Shown: one piece after another, positions 1 to 9,521 of the stretch
How the letters are laid out: each line of letters opens with the position of its first letter
Position numbering within the stretch: the first letter of the stretch is position 1
Source: Isohypsibius dastychi
Taxonomy: Eukaryota > Tardigrada > Eutardigrada > Parachela > Isohypsibiidae
Direction: 5' to 3'
NCBI GenBank assembly: GCA_034696485.1
Contig: JAQIWT010000685.1
Location: 1-16,346 of the forward strand
DNA length: 16,346 bases
Translations under genes and position numbers: made by a program
The notes under the pieces: generated by a model
What the model saw: the letters and a program-made list of their open reading frames with translations, nothing else
The model's database searches: none
Told to the model about the DNA's origin: nothing

Positions 1-410
1 TGGAAATACAGCGGGGAAATGCAGCCTCTGTTCTGGGCTCCCTTCCTGAGTCAAAACCATTTTCAGACATTTTTACTGTTTTAAATTGGAAGGCAGTCGT
101 GTAACTTTCCCCTGTTTGTTGATGGCTGTTGTGTTGTATTACAAGTGAATTCTTGAGGATAAAACTTGAAGTAACATGCCATGCGGACTGACCATTGAGA
201 ATCCAGATCAAAGTAAATGAGGCGGTGAATTTTTACACGATGTTCAGAACGGCAGGTGAGACCTGGAAGAAGTGGGGGGGTGGGGGGTTGCATTACGCAA
301 AATGAGGGTTGCCCACGCCACTGATCATGCCACATGGACATGGGCTCGCATCTGTTGTATGTGTGACTGTTGGAAAGTTACCATCAAATTCTTTCGAATT
401 TTTTTACAAG
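1..410. other. 5' region with no recognised gene
   Basis: No open frame here looks coding. There is a G-rich stretch at about 271-288, and an in-frame ATG at 327 that could extend the downstream protein by 28 residues. The segment probably holds the promoter and 5' leader of the gene that starts at 411, but I see no clear TATA box. Confidence 0.4.
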
Positions 411-1068
411 ATGTCGACAGTCATCATAACCATGCCACTCATCAACAGGGTGCAAGCCGAGAGCAAGGCATGGATATTGTGCTTTGGGGCAATGGCTCTT
501 TTAAGTTTGGCCAGTATTCTCGCGATCTTAATTGGAACCGCGTTTGCCACGGAGGAATTTAGATCACCCAAACCCAACTTTGCTGTTTCCAGTAAATCCA
601 GAAGTGCTCTCACGAATGACGACCAAAAACAAAATGTGAACTTGGCTTCAGGTAAGAAATTCAAAATGGCTGAAAGATCGTCACGAGCTTTTTCTTCACA
701 CCGTTTCTTACGCTTTAGGTTTGGCATATTCTACTTCGATTGACGCTGGAATATTTGGACAAAGTATTAATGGAGCACAGACGAATGCAAGGGGAGATGG
801 GAGATCACGCGCGGATGTCGGTGGAAATATGGTTGGAAATGAAGGAGCGACTGTAACCGGAAGTTCAAAAAAGGAGGCTAGCAGCGTTTCAACTACTGTT
901 TCGAATCCGATACAAAAACCTTGGTGGTGGTATTACGTTTGGATTCCCTCCGTGATAATTGGATTGATGTCAGCAGCATCAACGAAGGGAAAAGCGGTCA
1001 AACGCTGGAGGATTTGGATGGAGGAAATAACCGAAGATCGAGCACGACGTGCGTCCCGACACGAATAA
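411..1068 (+). CDS. unrecognised small protein with two predicted membrane segments
   Basis: Two coding exons, 411-651 and 719-1068, are joined across a 67-base GT-AG intron (gtaagaa...ctttag) in phase 1, giving a protein of about 196 residues. The ATG at 411 has a purine at -3; an in-frame ATG at 327 is an alternative start. Residues ~18-45 are a long hydrophobic stretch, which could be a signal anchor or signal peptide. The middle is rich in Gly, Ser, Thr and Asn. A second hydrophobic stretch follows an aromatic WWWYYVW patch near residues 150-170. The tail is highly charged (KAVKRWRIWMEE, then Arg-rich). I recognise no family. The correct splice phase, open exons and a downstream polyadenylation signal argue that it is real. 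A hairpin-like two-pass membrane protein is an inference. Confidence 0.6.
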
Positions 1069-1490
1069 GGTAACTTACGTTTTTCTGCGTTCATTTTAGA
1101 TTCCTCAATTCATCAGTTTTTCTGTTGCAGGAGGAGATGTTTTAGGATATCGACATCTTGAGCTATACAGTCCGGGGATCATAAACTGGAGTTCGCCACC
1201 TTGTTCCTTCATATTCACACGGAAATGATTCCATGAAGTTTCTCCCTACCATTTTGGTGTTTTTCCTTCTAATTTCGCCTCGCTGTTAAGTCCACATTTG
1301 GATCAGGTTCCCTGCCTTGAAATTTCGTGCCTATTTGTGCTTTGCTCCTCTTCTGTTGCCAACTCTTTCGGAAGACCCGGTTGCGAAAGTATTTGACTTT
1401 ACAGAGCAATATTTATTTGTGGAGGATTTTTAATATATTTGAACAAACATTGTCATTCACCCGGGTTTCTAACGCATGAATAAACTGCTT
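1069..1490 (+). other. 3' UTR with an intron immediately after the stop codon
   Basis: The stop codon TAA (1066-1068) is followed by one base and then a consensus donor (AAG|gtaact, intron 1070-1130). The acceptor is tctgttgcag. The remaining ~350 bases show no coding pattern and run to an AATAAA at 1479. The junction lies far less than 50 bases after the stop, so by the usual rule it should not trigger nonsense-mediated decay. Confidence 0.5.
1479..1484 (+). terminator. polyadenylation signal AATAAA
   Basis: This is a canonical AATAAA about 410 bases after the stop codon of the two-segment membrane protein, followed by GT-rich sequence (tgctttgtcgtgg). It fits the 3' end of that transcript. 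Confidence 0.5.
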
Positions 1491-1860
1491 TGTCGTGGAT
1501 TTGTTTCCGATACTGCGCTTCACAGAAAACCGAACGCAGGGATAGGTCACTCTCCAGGAACTACGAAGTGTGTTTCGAGGAAGCTCTAAGTTATTGCCTA
1601 GAAAAATCGATTGGCGGTGTATATTCTGCTGGAATTAAACCATTTTCCGGAAGGTTATTTTCCACGCAGCCGATTATTCTCCTTATATGTTCGAGAAATC
1701 CAACCGGAAGTGTATTTTTCTAACAAGGAGCATACTCCCAAGTCCCAAGAAATTAGTTTTCGTAGTAAACTTTCGTTTGTACTCGATTGTAATTTTCGGT
1801 CAAGTTGGAACATAGCTTGCTAGAGCCTCCAGTATTACGGCGCCAGTTGAAATAGCGGTT
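1491..1860. other. intergenic, no recognised gene
   Basis: Short open frames occur on the plus strand (about 1490-1823), but they have no recognisable domain and no counterpart upstream of PLC copy 2. From about 1829 the DNA becomes alignable with the sequence just before PLC copy 2 (about 12935), which marks the left edge of the duplicated block. Confidence 0.4.
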
Positions 1861-3072
1861 CTGGATGTGGAGTACTCAAGTGCTGCCCAGAAGATCCTGC
1901 GATCGTTGAGAAACGTCAGTAATTTGTGCAACTCGCGGAAGAACCCGCCAGTTGAGTTGCCTAGCTGCCATCACCATCACCGAAGATGAAAACCAAAAGC
2001 AAATCAAACAAGTGGAATATGAGTGGAAGAAGGTGAGAAAACTGGCACTACGAACTAGCACGTTTCTGTATGGCAGTTGACAAGTCAGTTAAATCCCCGA
2101 AGAAAGGATGCCAGCTCAAAAAGGTCAACGCTGGACCACGAATGTACAAACGATGTTCTTCCTGGATCCAGATTATACAACAGTCTTTTACCATGAACCG
2201 TGAGAATATCGATACTGTGCATGTAAAAACCGACCGCGAACCGGTATGTAGCTGATGTGTATGTAGTTTACGACATAAGTTTCTCAAACTATAAATGCTT
2301 CGTGTGTTCATGGAGTTCTCTTAACGTCTTAACGATTGTTTTCGGGCTTTCGCAAAAATGAAATTTCGCTAATGTTCTAGTTGACCTGTTCAAGTCTGAG
2401 TGGGATACAAAACGACGTCTTCATTTTCTGCAGCAAGAGTTCAAAATTCAAGAAGAAATATCCAGATGACCGGCGTTTCCCTTTTATCAAGACCGGAGGA
2501 AAATCCTTGAACCTCATTGTACCAAGCATCGAGCTCTCCAAATCATGGCCCAATGCCGCACAACATTATCATCGATCGTAGTCAACGTGAAAACCGCGGA
2601 GCTTGATCAGAAAAGTATGGAACTGCTTCATATTACACTACGAATTTTCGTCGAGTTATTCCTCACTCGTTTGTCAATGATAGATGGCTCACAAGAAGAA
2701 GACAAGTCAAACTGGCTGAAACGTTTAATGACAGATACCCAAATTTCAAGGAATGCGCGCGGCTTTTGGACCATCTCATCTTACAGTTCTCCAGGGATGA
2801 GGCTGTGAAATATTTCCGGGTATTTTAATATCTGGTGATCAAGATTTTCAACACAAGTTTTATACCGAATAATGTCTTTGTAACGGCTTTTGATAAATTT
2901 TCAGGGGGGCTGGTGCAGAGCTAAGGCGTGGGGAGGATCAGCCCGCGTTTGACTCCAATGGATTTCACCGACTTTATACAAAGCTGTCAGAGCGACCGGA
3001 TCTGCGTGATCTGTTTGAAGAGTCAGTACACTGATTGATCCATTCCATCCAAATGACGCAATCCCGGCTCAG
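1861..3072 (+). pseudogene. PLC copy 1, decayed 5' half (N-terminus, PH domain, first EF-hands)
   Basis: Five exons align with the intact exons of PLC copy 2: about 1861-2018, 2077-2243, 2381-2614, 2684-2819 and 2905-3072. The start ATG of copy 2 is CTG here (1861). The first exon has an insertion near 1962-1975. Its donor is changed to 'at', although a consensus donor exists 14 bases later (2033). The second exon lost one base near 2152 and carries an in-frame TGA. The third gained a base near 2566 and carries TGA at the aligned position. The fifth has one extra G at its start and a TGA near 3030. The fourth is open, but its EF loop is ruined: the canonical Asp-1 is Glu and the Gly-6 is Arg. 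These lesions rule out a full-length PH-containing product. Annotating it as dead 5' remains of a still-open 3' gene is the simplest reading. Confidence 0.8.
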
Positions 3073-3097
3073 GTAATGAGGAGTAACATTTTCATAG
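3073..3097 (+). other. 25-base intron, PLC copy 1
   Basis: GT-AG boundaries (gtaatg...catag) lie between exon ...CGGCTCAG and exon GCACGCC.... Removing exactly these 25 bases restores the frame into the EF-like exon ([16 protein letters not shown]). The same 25-base intron occurs in PLC copy 2 with two substitutions. Confidence 0.65.
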
Positions 3098-5510
3098 GCA
3101 CGCCTCAATTCGTAACTCAGAGTACTGGACCCTGGAAGATCTCCAGAATTTCCTGCAGAATATTCAGATGGAGGATAACCGCAACGTGGAAGCATGCGAG
3201 TTTATTATCAAGACATTCGAGCCACTGGAAGAAAACCAGAAACTGAACCACCTCAGCATAACAGGTTACGATAAATGCATATTTGAGAAGAACGCAGAGT
3301 GGCAAGTCATGTTACAGGATTTCGAAATTATTTGCTCAACCAAAGACAGTTCCTGTTTCATCCTGAAAACAGGCAGGTGTATCAGGATATGAGTCATCCA
3401 CTCAAGGACTACTTTATCGCTTCGTCTGTAAGGCCATCTCATGACGAATTGTTACATTTTGTGGAAACAAGATGAACGTTCTTGAACTGTTCGTTGTGAG
3501 GCATATCTGTACACTAATATTTGTCGATTTGCAGCACAATACTTATCTGCTCTCAAATCAGCTGACTGGAGAAAGCAGCATCGAGGCTTATGTTTCGTGC
3601 TTTCAGAAAGGATGCCGTTGCGTAGAATGTGAGTACAAGCGTTTTAAAATATCAAAAACTTGACTGAATCAAAAGAATATATTTCAGACGTTGCATTGCA
3701 ACGGTCTGGTTGCGCGTTACAGGTTCTCAGGTATAGACAACTGTATGCAGCAGTTCTGAACCGCTTTTTGGAGATGCCTCTCTGGTGGCGCTTACGCTTT
3801 CCAAGAAAACAGGAATTCACTGTGATTCTTGTGAAATTCCTCAAAAATAACGAATCTCCACTTTGAAAGTTGAAAACAATGAAGTCGCAGTAGCTCAATG
3901 TGGGGATTTCGACAGCAAAAGTCATTATTCGTCACTTTCGAAGCGGTGTGACATTTTTATGTTCAGAGGGCTAATCTATATTTTTCTAGTGGACTGCTGG
4001 GATGGTCCAGACGGTGAGCCGATCATAACACATGGTAGGACGTTCACTTCCAACATTCACTTCCGTGATGTCATCTCTGTCGTTAAAGAATACGGATTCC
4101 GAACATCTCAGTAAACGCTAATCCGCATCCTGTCTCGATTTTATAAATTACTCTCTTTCCTAGATATCCCATCATTCTATCATTCGAAAATCACTGCTCC
4201 ATCAAACAACAAGATGTCATGGCCACGCATCTGCGCAACATTCTCCAAGACATGCTCTGCTCGGAATTCCCAAAAGATTCTGATGCTAGCTTGCCCTCAC
4301 CGGAGCAACTCAAAGGTCGCGTTCTGGTCAAATCCACAAAGCATACCTTACTTGCGCAGACTCCAGATGACGAAATCGACTACGATATTTCGAAGAATGC
4401 CGTGAATGGCGCTGATATTGTTAACCAAGAAGATGTACAAATTCGATCGAAATCTTCCTTGAAAACCTCGAAATCGGAACCGGTTGGCGGAGAGAAGAAC
4501 AAGCATGCCAAACTCTCACCGTTGTTGTCTAATGAAATATATCTGCATGCAGTCAAGTTCAAAGGATACCAACATGCCAAATCTACAGGTACGTAAAAAC
4601 GTATCAGTTATAATTCAAGTAACCTGTAGTTTCGGAAAAACTACTATCGTTCCTTCAATAGGCAAGTTTTATGAAATGAGTTCCTTATCGGAATCAAAGT
4701 GTCGGATGTTGTACGAAAAGAGCCGTGATGACCTTTTGGCACATTGTCGTCATCAACTTGTCCGAGTCTACCCGGATGGCAAACGCACAGATTCAACCAA
4801 TTATGATCCGATTCCAATGTTGCATGCTGGCTGTCAGATAGTCGCTCTGAACTACCAAGACCGCCATCCTGAGACGCAGATCTACAAAGCCATGTTTTTG
4901 AATAACGGAGGCTGTGGCTATCTACTTAAACCGGAGTATATGCGTAAACAGGGTGATGAGGTGGAGGCTGGGAGAATTGTTCAGGGCGTACCGATGAATT
5001 TGAGAGTCACTGTCATCAGTGCGCAACATTTGCCCAAACCAGATGGTGTAAGTGGTCAAGATATCACAGACCCATTTGTTGTGGTGCAGATTGCGGGATG
5101 TGAGCGGGATTCACGGAGAGAAAAGACTGTTATGATCAACAATAACGGTATTTTTTGCGAGTTCTACGATGACATTGATCAGTTTGGGTGTTGTAGGTTT
5201 TAACCCAATCTGGAATCAGGTGTTTGAATTTGTGATTCAAGAGCCAGAATTCGCGGTATTCCGACTGGAGGTCCGGGACCAAGATAGCCTAACCAGTGAA
5301 ATGGTTGCCCACTATACTATTCCTGTTTCCTGCATGCAACAAGGTGTGTAGTCAGTCAGTAAGAAACTGAATCCTTTTATACCTGGAAAATTGCTTTTTG
5401 ACAGTTTTGTTTAAGGTTACCGTCATGTGGAGCTTTTTGATAGGAACGATCTGCCACTTGAGCCAGCCACACTATTCATCCGTGTCCAGAAACCAGCTCA
5501 GTCCACCTGA
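3098..5510 (+). CDS. phosphoinositide phospholipase C, PLC-delta-like (copy 1): open EF-like, X, Y and C2 part
   Basis: Exons: 3098-3264, 3318-3427, 3535-3628, 3990-4110, 4164-4588, 4662-5147, 5197-5343 and 5416-5510, all GT-AG and in phase, about 548 codons. The family cleaves PIP2 into IP3 and diacylglycerol at the plasma membrane. The X domain keeps the His and Asn of SSHNTYL, the Glu and Asp of CVELDCWDG, the His of IITHGRTF and the Glu of LSFENHCS, matching H311, N312, E341, D343, H356 and E390 of mammalian PLC-delta1. A charged linker of about 60 residues precedes the Y domain ([37 protein letters not shown]). The C2 domain has acidic loops ([15 protein letters not shown]) and ends at TGA 5508-5510. 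Upstream PH exons are broken, so a product could begin at ATG 3168 as a PH-less PLC, as in PLC-zeta; that start is inference. The last stop lies 213 bases from the convergent channel gene. Confidence 0.85.
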
Positions 5511-5723
5511 TGACTGCGCTTTTCTGAACCACTCAGTTCCAATGAGATTGAGAACACATGTAAGGCACACAGCAAACGGATGTTTATGAATTCTCGCCAA
5601 CACCCACAACACAGCTCAGAGCTATACAATACATGCAATTTACAGAATGGCACACTAGAATTGCCGTGCAAATACTCAGAAGACTTTGCATGTATGATAT
5701 GAGCCTAGTTGATTAAATATACA

Positions 5724-7716
5724 TCACAAGAGTGTGCAAAGGTGGCAGTGTGACAAAATGAGCACATCTGAGTCACTGGACGCTTGGAGTGATACAGTTG
5801 GCGGATATCGTCTCAGAGATTGCAGTAAATTCTCGTGACATCCTGAAAATGAAATTTGGGTCTGCCAGTTCGAACCATACCAAGATATCATACCTATAAC
5901 ATCAATAACAACGCTCTTGTCCAAGACTTCCAGTGTGCCACGTGTCAAAATTACAACTGAGTCGGCAATTACGTCCAAATGCAGAAACGTTAACTGCTCT
6001 CCTCGTTCCAAGTACCGAACCCGAAGACATCGCTTGTCGGATGAGTAGTCAACGGGGTACTTCGAAACTAGAGACTCATTGGAAATCAGTTCACGCGACA
6101 GAATCTCATGGCACAACGCCCTTTCGAGGGTATTCGGTAGCCTTTGCAGCACCTGAGAACGAGACAAGACAAATCAACCATTTTTAGAAACGCACGTCAC
6201 TTTGCCAATTGATCTATCGCCAGATTTTATGTACCCTGATCTTTCCCCATCCCCCCCCCCCCACCGAAAAAGATTCTTGCCCCGAAATAAGAGCCCTAAT
6301 TTTCTCTCATTTTCAAGGTGTTTTTTGTCTTTGAAAAATGCGGTTTTTTTGTCAGGTGACAGGTTGGAAAACTGCTTCGAGAAAACAATGACCCGAGCTA
6401 TTAATTCGGTAATTATATTTCGTGGCAAATTATCAAAGCCATTAAAGTACGAACGTCACTTACATTTTGAAAAGTTAGAGTTGGTTTCGTGTACTCAGCG
6501 TTTGTGCTCCACTGAAGTTCGAACTGTTCAACAAAGAACAGTTCCAGTCTACACAGCAACGATCCCGAGATGTCGTAACGGCGTACGAAATCATCGAATC
6601 CTCCTTTATGTTCGTCAATGTTCTCAAACACGTTCAAATAATGTAGAAGATCCTCAACGATATGAAATACTGAAGCATAGATCAATGCAGCGGTCACAGC
6701 CAACAAAGCCTGGACAACCTACAACAGAAAGCTCGTAATATACTAGGGGGTTCGAAGTTCTACAACGGAAACCCGTACTTTATAGCAGTTACTGAGTGAA
6801 CTGTCAAAAAGAGCCTCAGTGGTCAGAGAACCAGCCATAACTCCTTTGAGTGCTGTCACGTATCGAGACAACATCAAACGTCCACCGTGACTATCCAGAA
6901 TGTGGAAAAGCTCACTTTTCGGGAAGTCCCCTTTACTAGGTAGCCAGTCCTCCGGTGATCTCGTCACTATTCCGAACTGACAAGTCAGAAAGTGTACAAA
7001 GAAACTCAGTAAAATCCCGTGAAACATGAGCCTGGTAAAAGGGGTTCTGCGATATGTCCTTGCTCGCTTTATAAAGCGAGATACACAGGCGATTCGTACG
7101 GCTGATAAGATGTGCAATATGCCCAGTGTCTACATCAGAAATATTCAATCAACCACACGAGATAGCGGATTTCATATCAAGCTCACTCTGATGTTTGGTG
7201 CACCAGTTAAGAAAAAGCTGCATCCAAACGGCACAAGTGACAAAACGTCCAACATGAAATATTCATCAATGTTGATTCTGAGGACAGTTTCAAAATCCAT
7301 AGCCTCCTCATATTTTTCATTGGGCCACGTGACGCGTACACTGTTCACCGTATCCAGTAGGAATCTGGTCAACATTCACCGGATATATTGCAGCAAAATA
7401 TATCACCGATTAAACTGGCTTACATGATATCAAAATACCACCAATATCCCCAAATACGATAAATGTCATCGAGTGTCAGATTATCCATTCCACTTGGCCG
7501 ACTATCCAGCAAGTCTGGCGAAGTGGTAAAAACAAAACAATTTTGCGTCAATGTGCTCACAAATGAATATACCGTTAATGGTAGCATGAGCCAGTCACAA
7601 GTCCTTATAAACGCGGACAAGCTCGAAATTGTCCATGGATTTCGAAGACGTGGATATAAATGAATCGACCAAAGATTTTTTGCTGGAACGGTTTGTTCTA
7701 CCACGTGTAGGTCCAT
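5724..7716 (-). CDS. divergent HCN/CNG-type cation channel (six membrane segments plus cyclic-nucleotide-binding fold)
   Basis: Six exons on the minus strand (7716-7424, 7364-7187, 7129-6779, 6718-6464, 6152-5894, 5842-5724) join in phase to 484 residues. S1 is near residues 40-62. S2 spans the first intron (WYFDIIFLLD). S3 is LDVLSLVPFG. S4 is VRIACVSRFIKRARTYRR, with six basic residues. S5 is near 190-212 and S6 near 275-300. The C-linker (about 300-358) has the pattern DDFVRRYDISGSLLCRLELFF. The binding fold starts VLQRLPNTL and continues YLERGEQL and LTRGTLEVLD. The filter region reads SLTTEAL, where HCN has CIGYG and CNG has TIGE. The stop falls at the end of the beta roll, leaving no C-helix. 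Start 7716 is the first ATG of the open exon; a further 5' exon is likely because families of this type have more N-terminal sequence. It could be a relic or a diverged functional subunit. Confidence 0.75.
6251..6262. repeat. poly-C run in a channel intron
   Basis: Twelve C residues in a row follow ccccat, inside the 311-base intron of the channel gene (6153-6463). This is a simple mononucleotide tract, prone to slippage and assembly error. Confidence 0.85.
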
Positions 7717-7746
7717 GCTAACTGCTCAACAGATTTTGATTGTGAA

Positions 7747-7945
7747 CTAATTTTTACTCTTGAAGCATTTGTCGTATTCTTGCTGCAAGCGCGCTGTGTC
7801 TGCAAGCTCAGTGGCTGATGCGATCGATAGAGAAATGCCGCAGATCTGGCTTGCAAGCAGGACAGTGAGCACTTGCGTGTCCCAAATCCAACGTAAATAG
7901 AGAAGATGTTTAATTCTGCCACATGGCACATTCGCTTACAGAGCA
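7747..7945 (-). other. possible 5' exon(s) of the channel gene
   Basis: On the minus strand an open stretch ends TGCTTCAAGA|gtaaaaa, and this phase-1 donor would join the acceptor gttgagcag at 7722 and run in frame into the channel exon. Another plausible donor (GATGCTCT|gtaagcg) lies near 7939, after an open stretch preceded by a pyrimidine-rich acceptor (ctcctccccag, about 7980). The two models conflict and neither gives a recognisable domain, so the true N-terminus is unresolved. Confidence 0.25.
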
Positions 7946-8117
7946 TCATCGATTTTTTCTGGACTCCTCCCTCGTGGTTCTGGGGAGGAGATGAAGATGA
8001 CCAAAAATGTCAAATCAATGAATGTCAGGGTCGAGTCTGACCGTTGGTTTTCAGACTATCACAGTGCCTTAAGGGGCGTTTCTCTTGGAATGCCTTGAAA
8101 AATATATTCTTTCCCAG

Positions 8118-8722
8118 ACGAATTAAAGGAGTCTTTCCCTAGCATGGGAAAATCTTGCTCAGGAAAGTATTGTACACCACAATATCACGGAGAGATGGTT
8201 CCTCTACGCTGTATCAATACTTCCTGTGACCAACAACTTCCGTCGGATGATCGGGCTCTTCAACCATGTTCGAAATGCATGTCTGTCATGCAAGCGGACC
8301 GTTTGAACGCCGGGCTGAAGCAGTTTCGAAGCTTTTACAGTGATGCTTCCAAGCCAGCTATTGAGCGAATCGTTCGACTTCTTAGTGATTCTATTGTGCA
8401 TCCCGACAACTTGTTCGCGGTTCTGGTCATCGCTGGGTCTCTAGAAGAGCTCTCTGGTCAGCCGGGATATTTGTGGGCAACTGCTCGCCCGATGGTGCCG
8501 TTCATACGGAAGTGCTACCCGAGAAACGACTGGTCTCTGGCGGCTTTGTTGGAAACTGTGGCCGACGACTACGAACACGTTGTGAAGAAATCCGATCGTT
8601 AGCTGGAAGAGGGGATGAAGATGTTACGCGAGGCTTACGAGATTCAAGCTCGGACTGGATTGAGACCGGAGTCTGACATTGAACAGGCTTGCAACTGGTA
8701 CGGATTAACCAATTATACCTAA
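8118..8722 (+). pseudogene. orphan last exon of a SMYD-type gene (copy A)
   Basis: An acceptor-like site (attctttcccag, ending 8117) opens a frame that aligns throughout with the last exon of the SMYD-type gene at 11622-12248. It has the same Cys pattern (PLRCINTSCDQQLPSDDRALQPCSKC) and the same helical tail (HPDNLFAV; QPGYLWATARPMVPFIRKC). TAG at 8600-8602 stands where the intact copy has CAA. The frame then stays open with clear homology (EGMKMLREAYEI; ACNWYG) to TAA 8720-8722. No MYND or SET exon precedes it; the DNA upstream belongs to the channel gene on the other strand. It is best read as a partial duplicate that has lost function. A short protein from ATG 8144 to the TAG (152 residues) cannot be excluded. 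Confidence 0.75.
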
Positions 8723-9000
8723 GGATGTCATCACTGAACTCTGTCAACTTCACTGGAATTTGAAATGATTGTTGGATAACGTCTACTTAGTTCCATTTTC
8801 TCTTGAGCTTTTTGAACAACGGCAAGTCTTGCTCTTTTGTTTTTTACGTTTAGCATTTTCCGTTATCGAACTTGAATTTTGTCAGTCAATGACAGTCTTC
8901 TACTTTTCCTCAATCGGAATGTTTAAATTACTTGAGCATCCGTGGAAAAACCCCTTAACTGTTGCAGTTCGTTAACCGATACGGTGGCGGTATTCTAGAC
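8118..9000 (+). repeat. duplicated block, left copy (SMYD last exon plus 3' flank)
   Basis: Homology with about 11622-12540 covers the exon and continues past the stop codons into non-coding flank. Matched anchors include agcattttccgtta / agcatttttcgtta, a shared caatcgg / cagtcgg segment and gttcgttaac / attcgttaac. The offset between copies is about 3.5 kb in direct orientation. The flank is much more diverged than the exon. Confidence 0.6.
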
Positions 9001-9521
9001 AACTTTTCGTTTCTGATTGTCGTACTTCAAAGCAGCACTCCCTAAATTAATGGGAGCAGTGAAATTGGCTTGGGCGGGGAATTAGAGGAGAGTGTAGACT
9101 TACGTATCCCTGTACGACATTCGTCCTCCCAGACCACATGGAAATTCAACTTTACGAGCCAGCATGTCGTTGTAAAACACTGACTGGGAAAAGATTCAGA
9201 AATGTGATGTTGACAACGGTGGACCTTAACATGAATGCTTTGATTGGAGCAGAATATCTGGCTAAGTGTTTAATTTTCTACAACTGGTCCTGATGCACTT
9301 CACTGGAAGATTCTAATGGCCAGTGTTAATTTGTGACGTCATATGGCCAGTTCTTACGGATAATTCGTTCAATTCGGTTCATTCCCAGATACCAGTCTGG
9401 CTGTCAGGTTCTGTTCAGTTTCCGTTTTCAACATTCAAATCTCCGTTCCAGAATCAGCTTTCCGTTCGTTCACTGTTCTTTCATCTGCTCAATTTTTCTC
9501 ACGGATTACGATTGGAATATC
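8723..9521. other. intergenic region and presumed SMYD promoter
   Basis: About 800 bases with no supported gene. The first ~280 bases are the diverged 3' flank of the duplicated SMYD exon. The rest presumably holds the promoter and 5' leader of the SMYD-type gene, with a full cAMP-response-type palindrome at 9334. The frame that ends in the SMYD exon extends upstream of 9522 without an ATG that looks better. Confidence 0.4.
9334..9341. promoter_or_regulatory. CRE-type palindrome TGACGTCA
   Basis: A perfect 8-base CREB/ATF consensus lies 181 bases upstream of the SMYD ATG. A second perfect copy occurs in intron 2 of the same gene (11537-11544). An 8-mer can occur by chance, so a regulatory role is inference. 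Confidence 0.3.

Noticed and set aside
271-288. A G-rich tract as a possible G-quadruplex promoter element.
   Set aside because: It is only a short G run without a regular four-tract pattern and has no supporting context.
1490-1823. Overlapping open frames of 77 and 70 codons before PLC copy 1.
   Set aside because: They show no domain, no splice support, and no counterpart before PLC copy 2.
2019-2032. Loss of the first-exon donor of PLC copy 1 as proof of death by itself.
   Set aside because: A consensus donor (AAG|gtgaga) exists 14 bases further on, so splicing could still occur. The stronger evidence is the frameshifts and stops in several exons.
6202-6738. A 178-codon plus-strand open frame over the channel gene.
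   Set aside because: It crosses a poly-C run and is antisense to exons with clear S6 and C-linker homology; it is a shadow frame.
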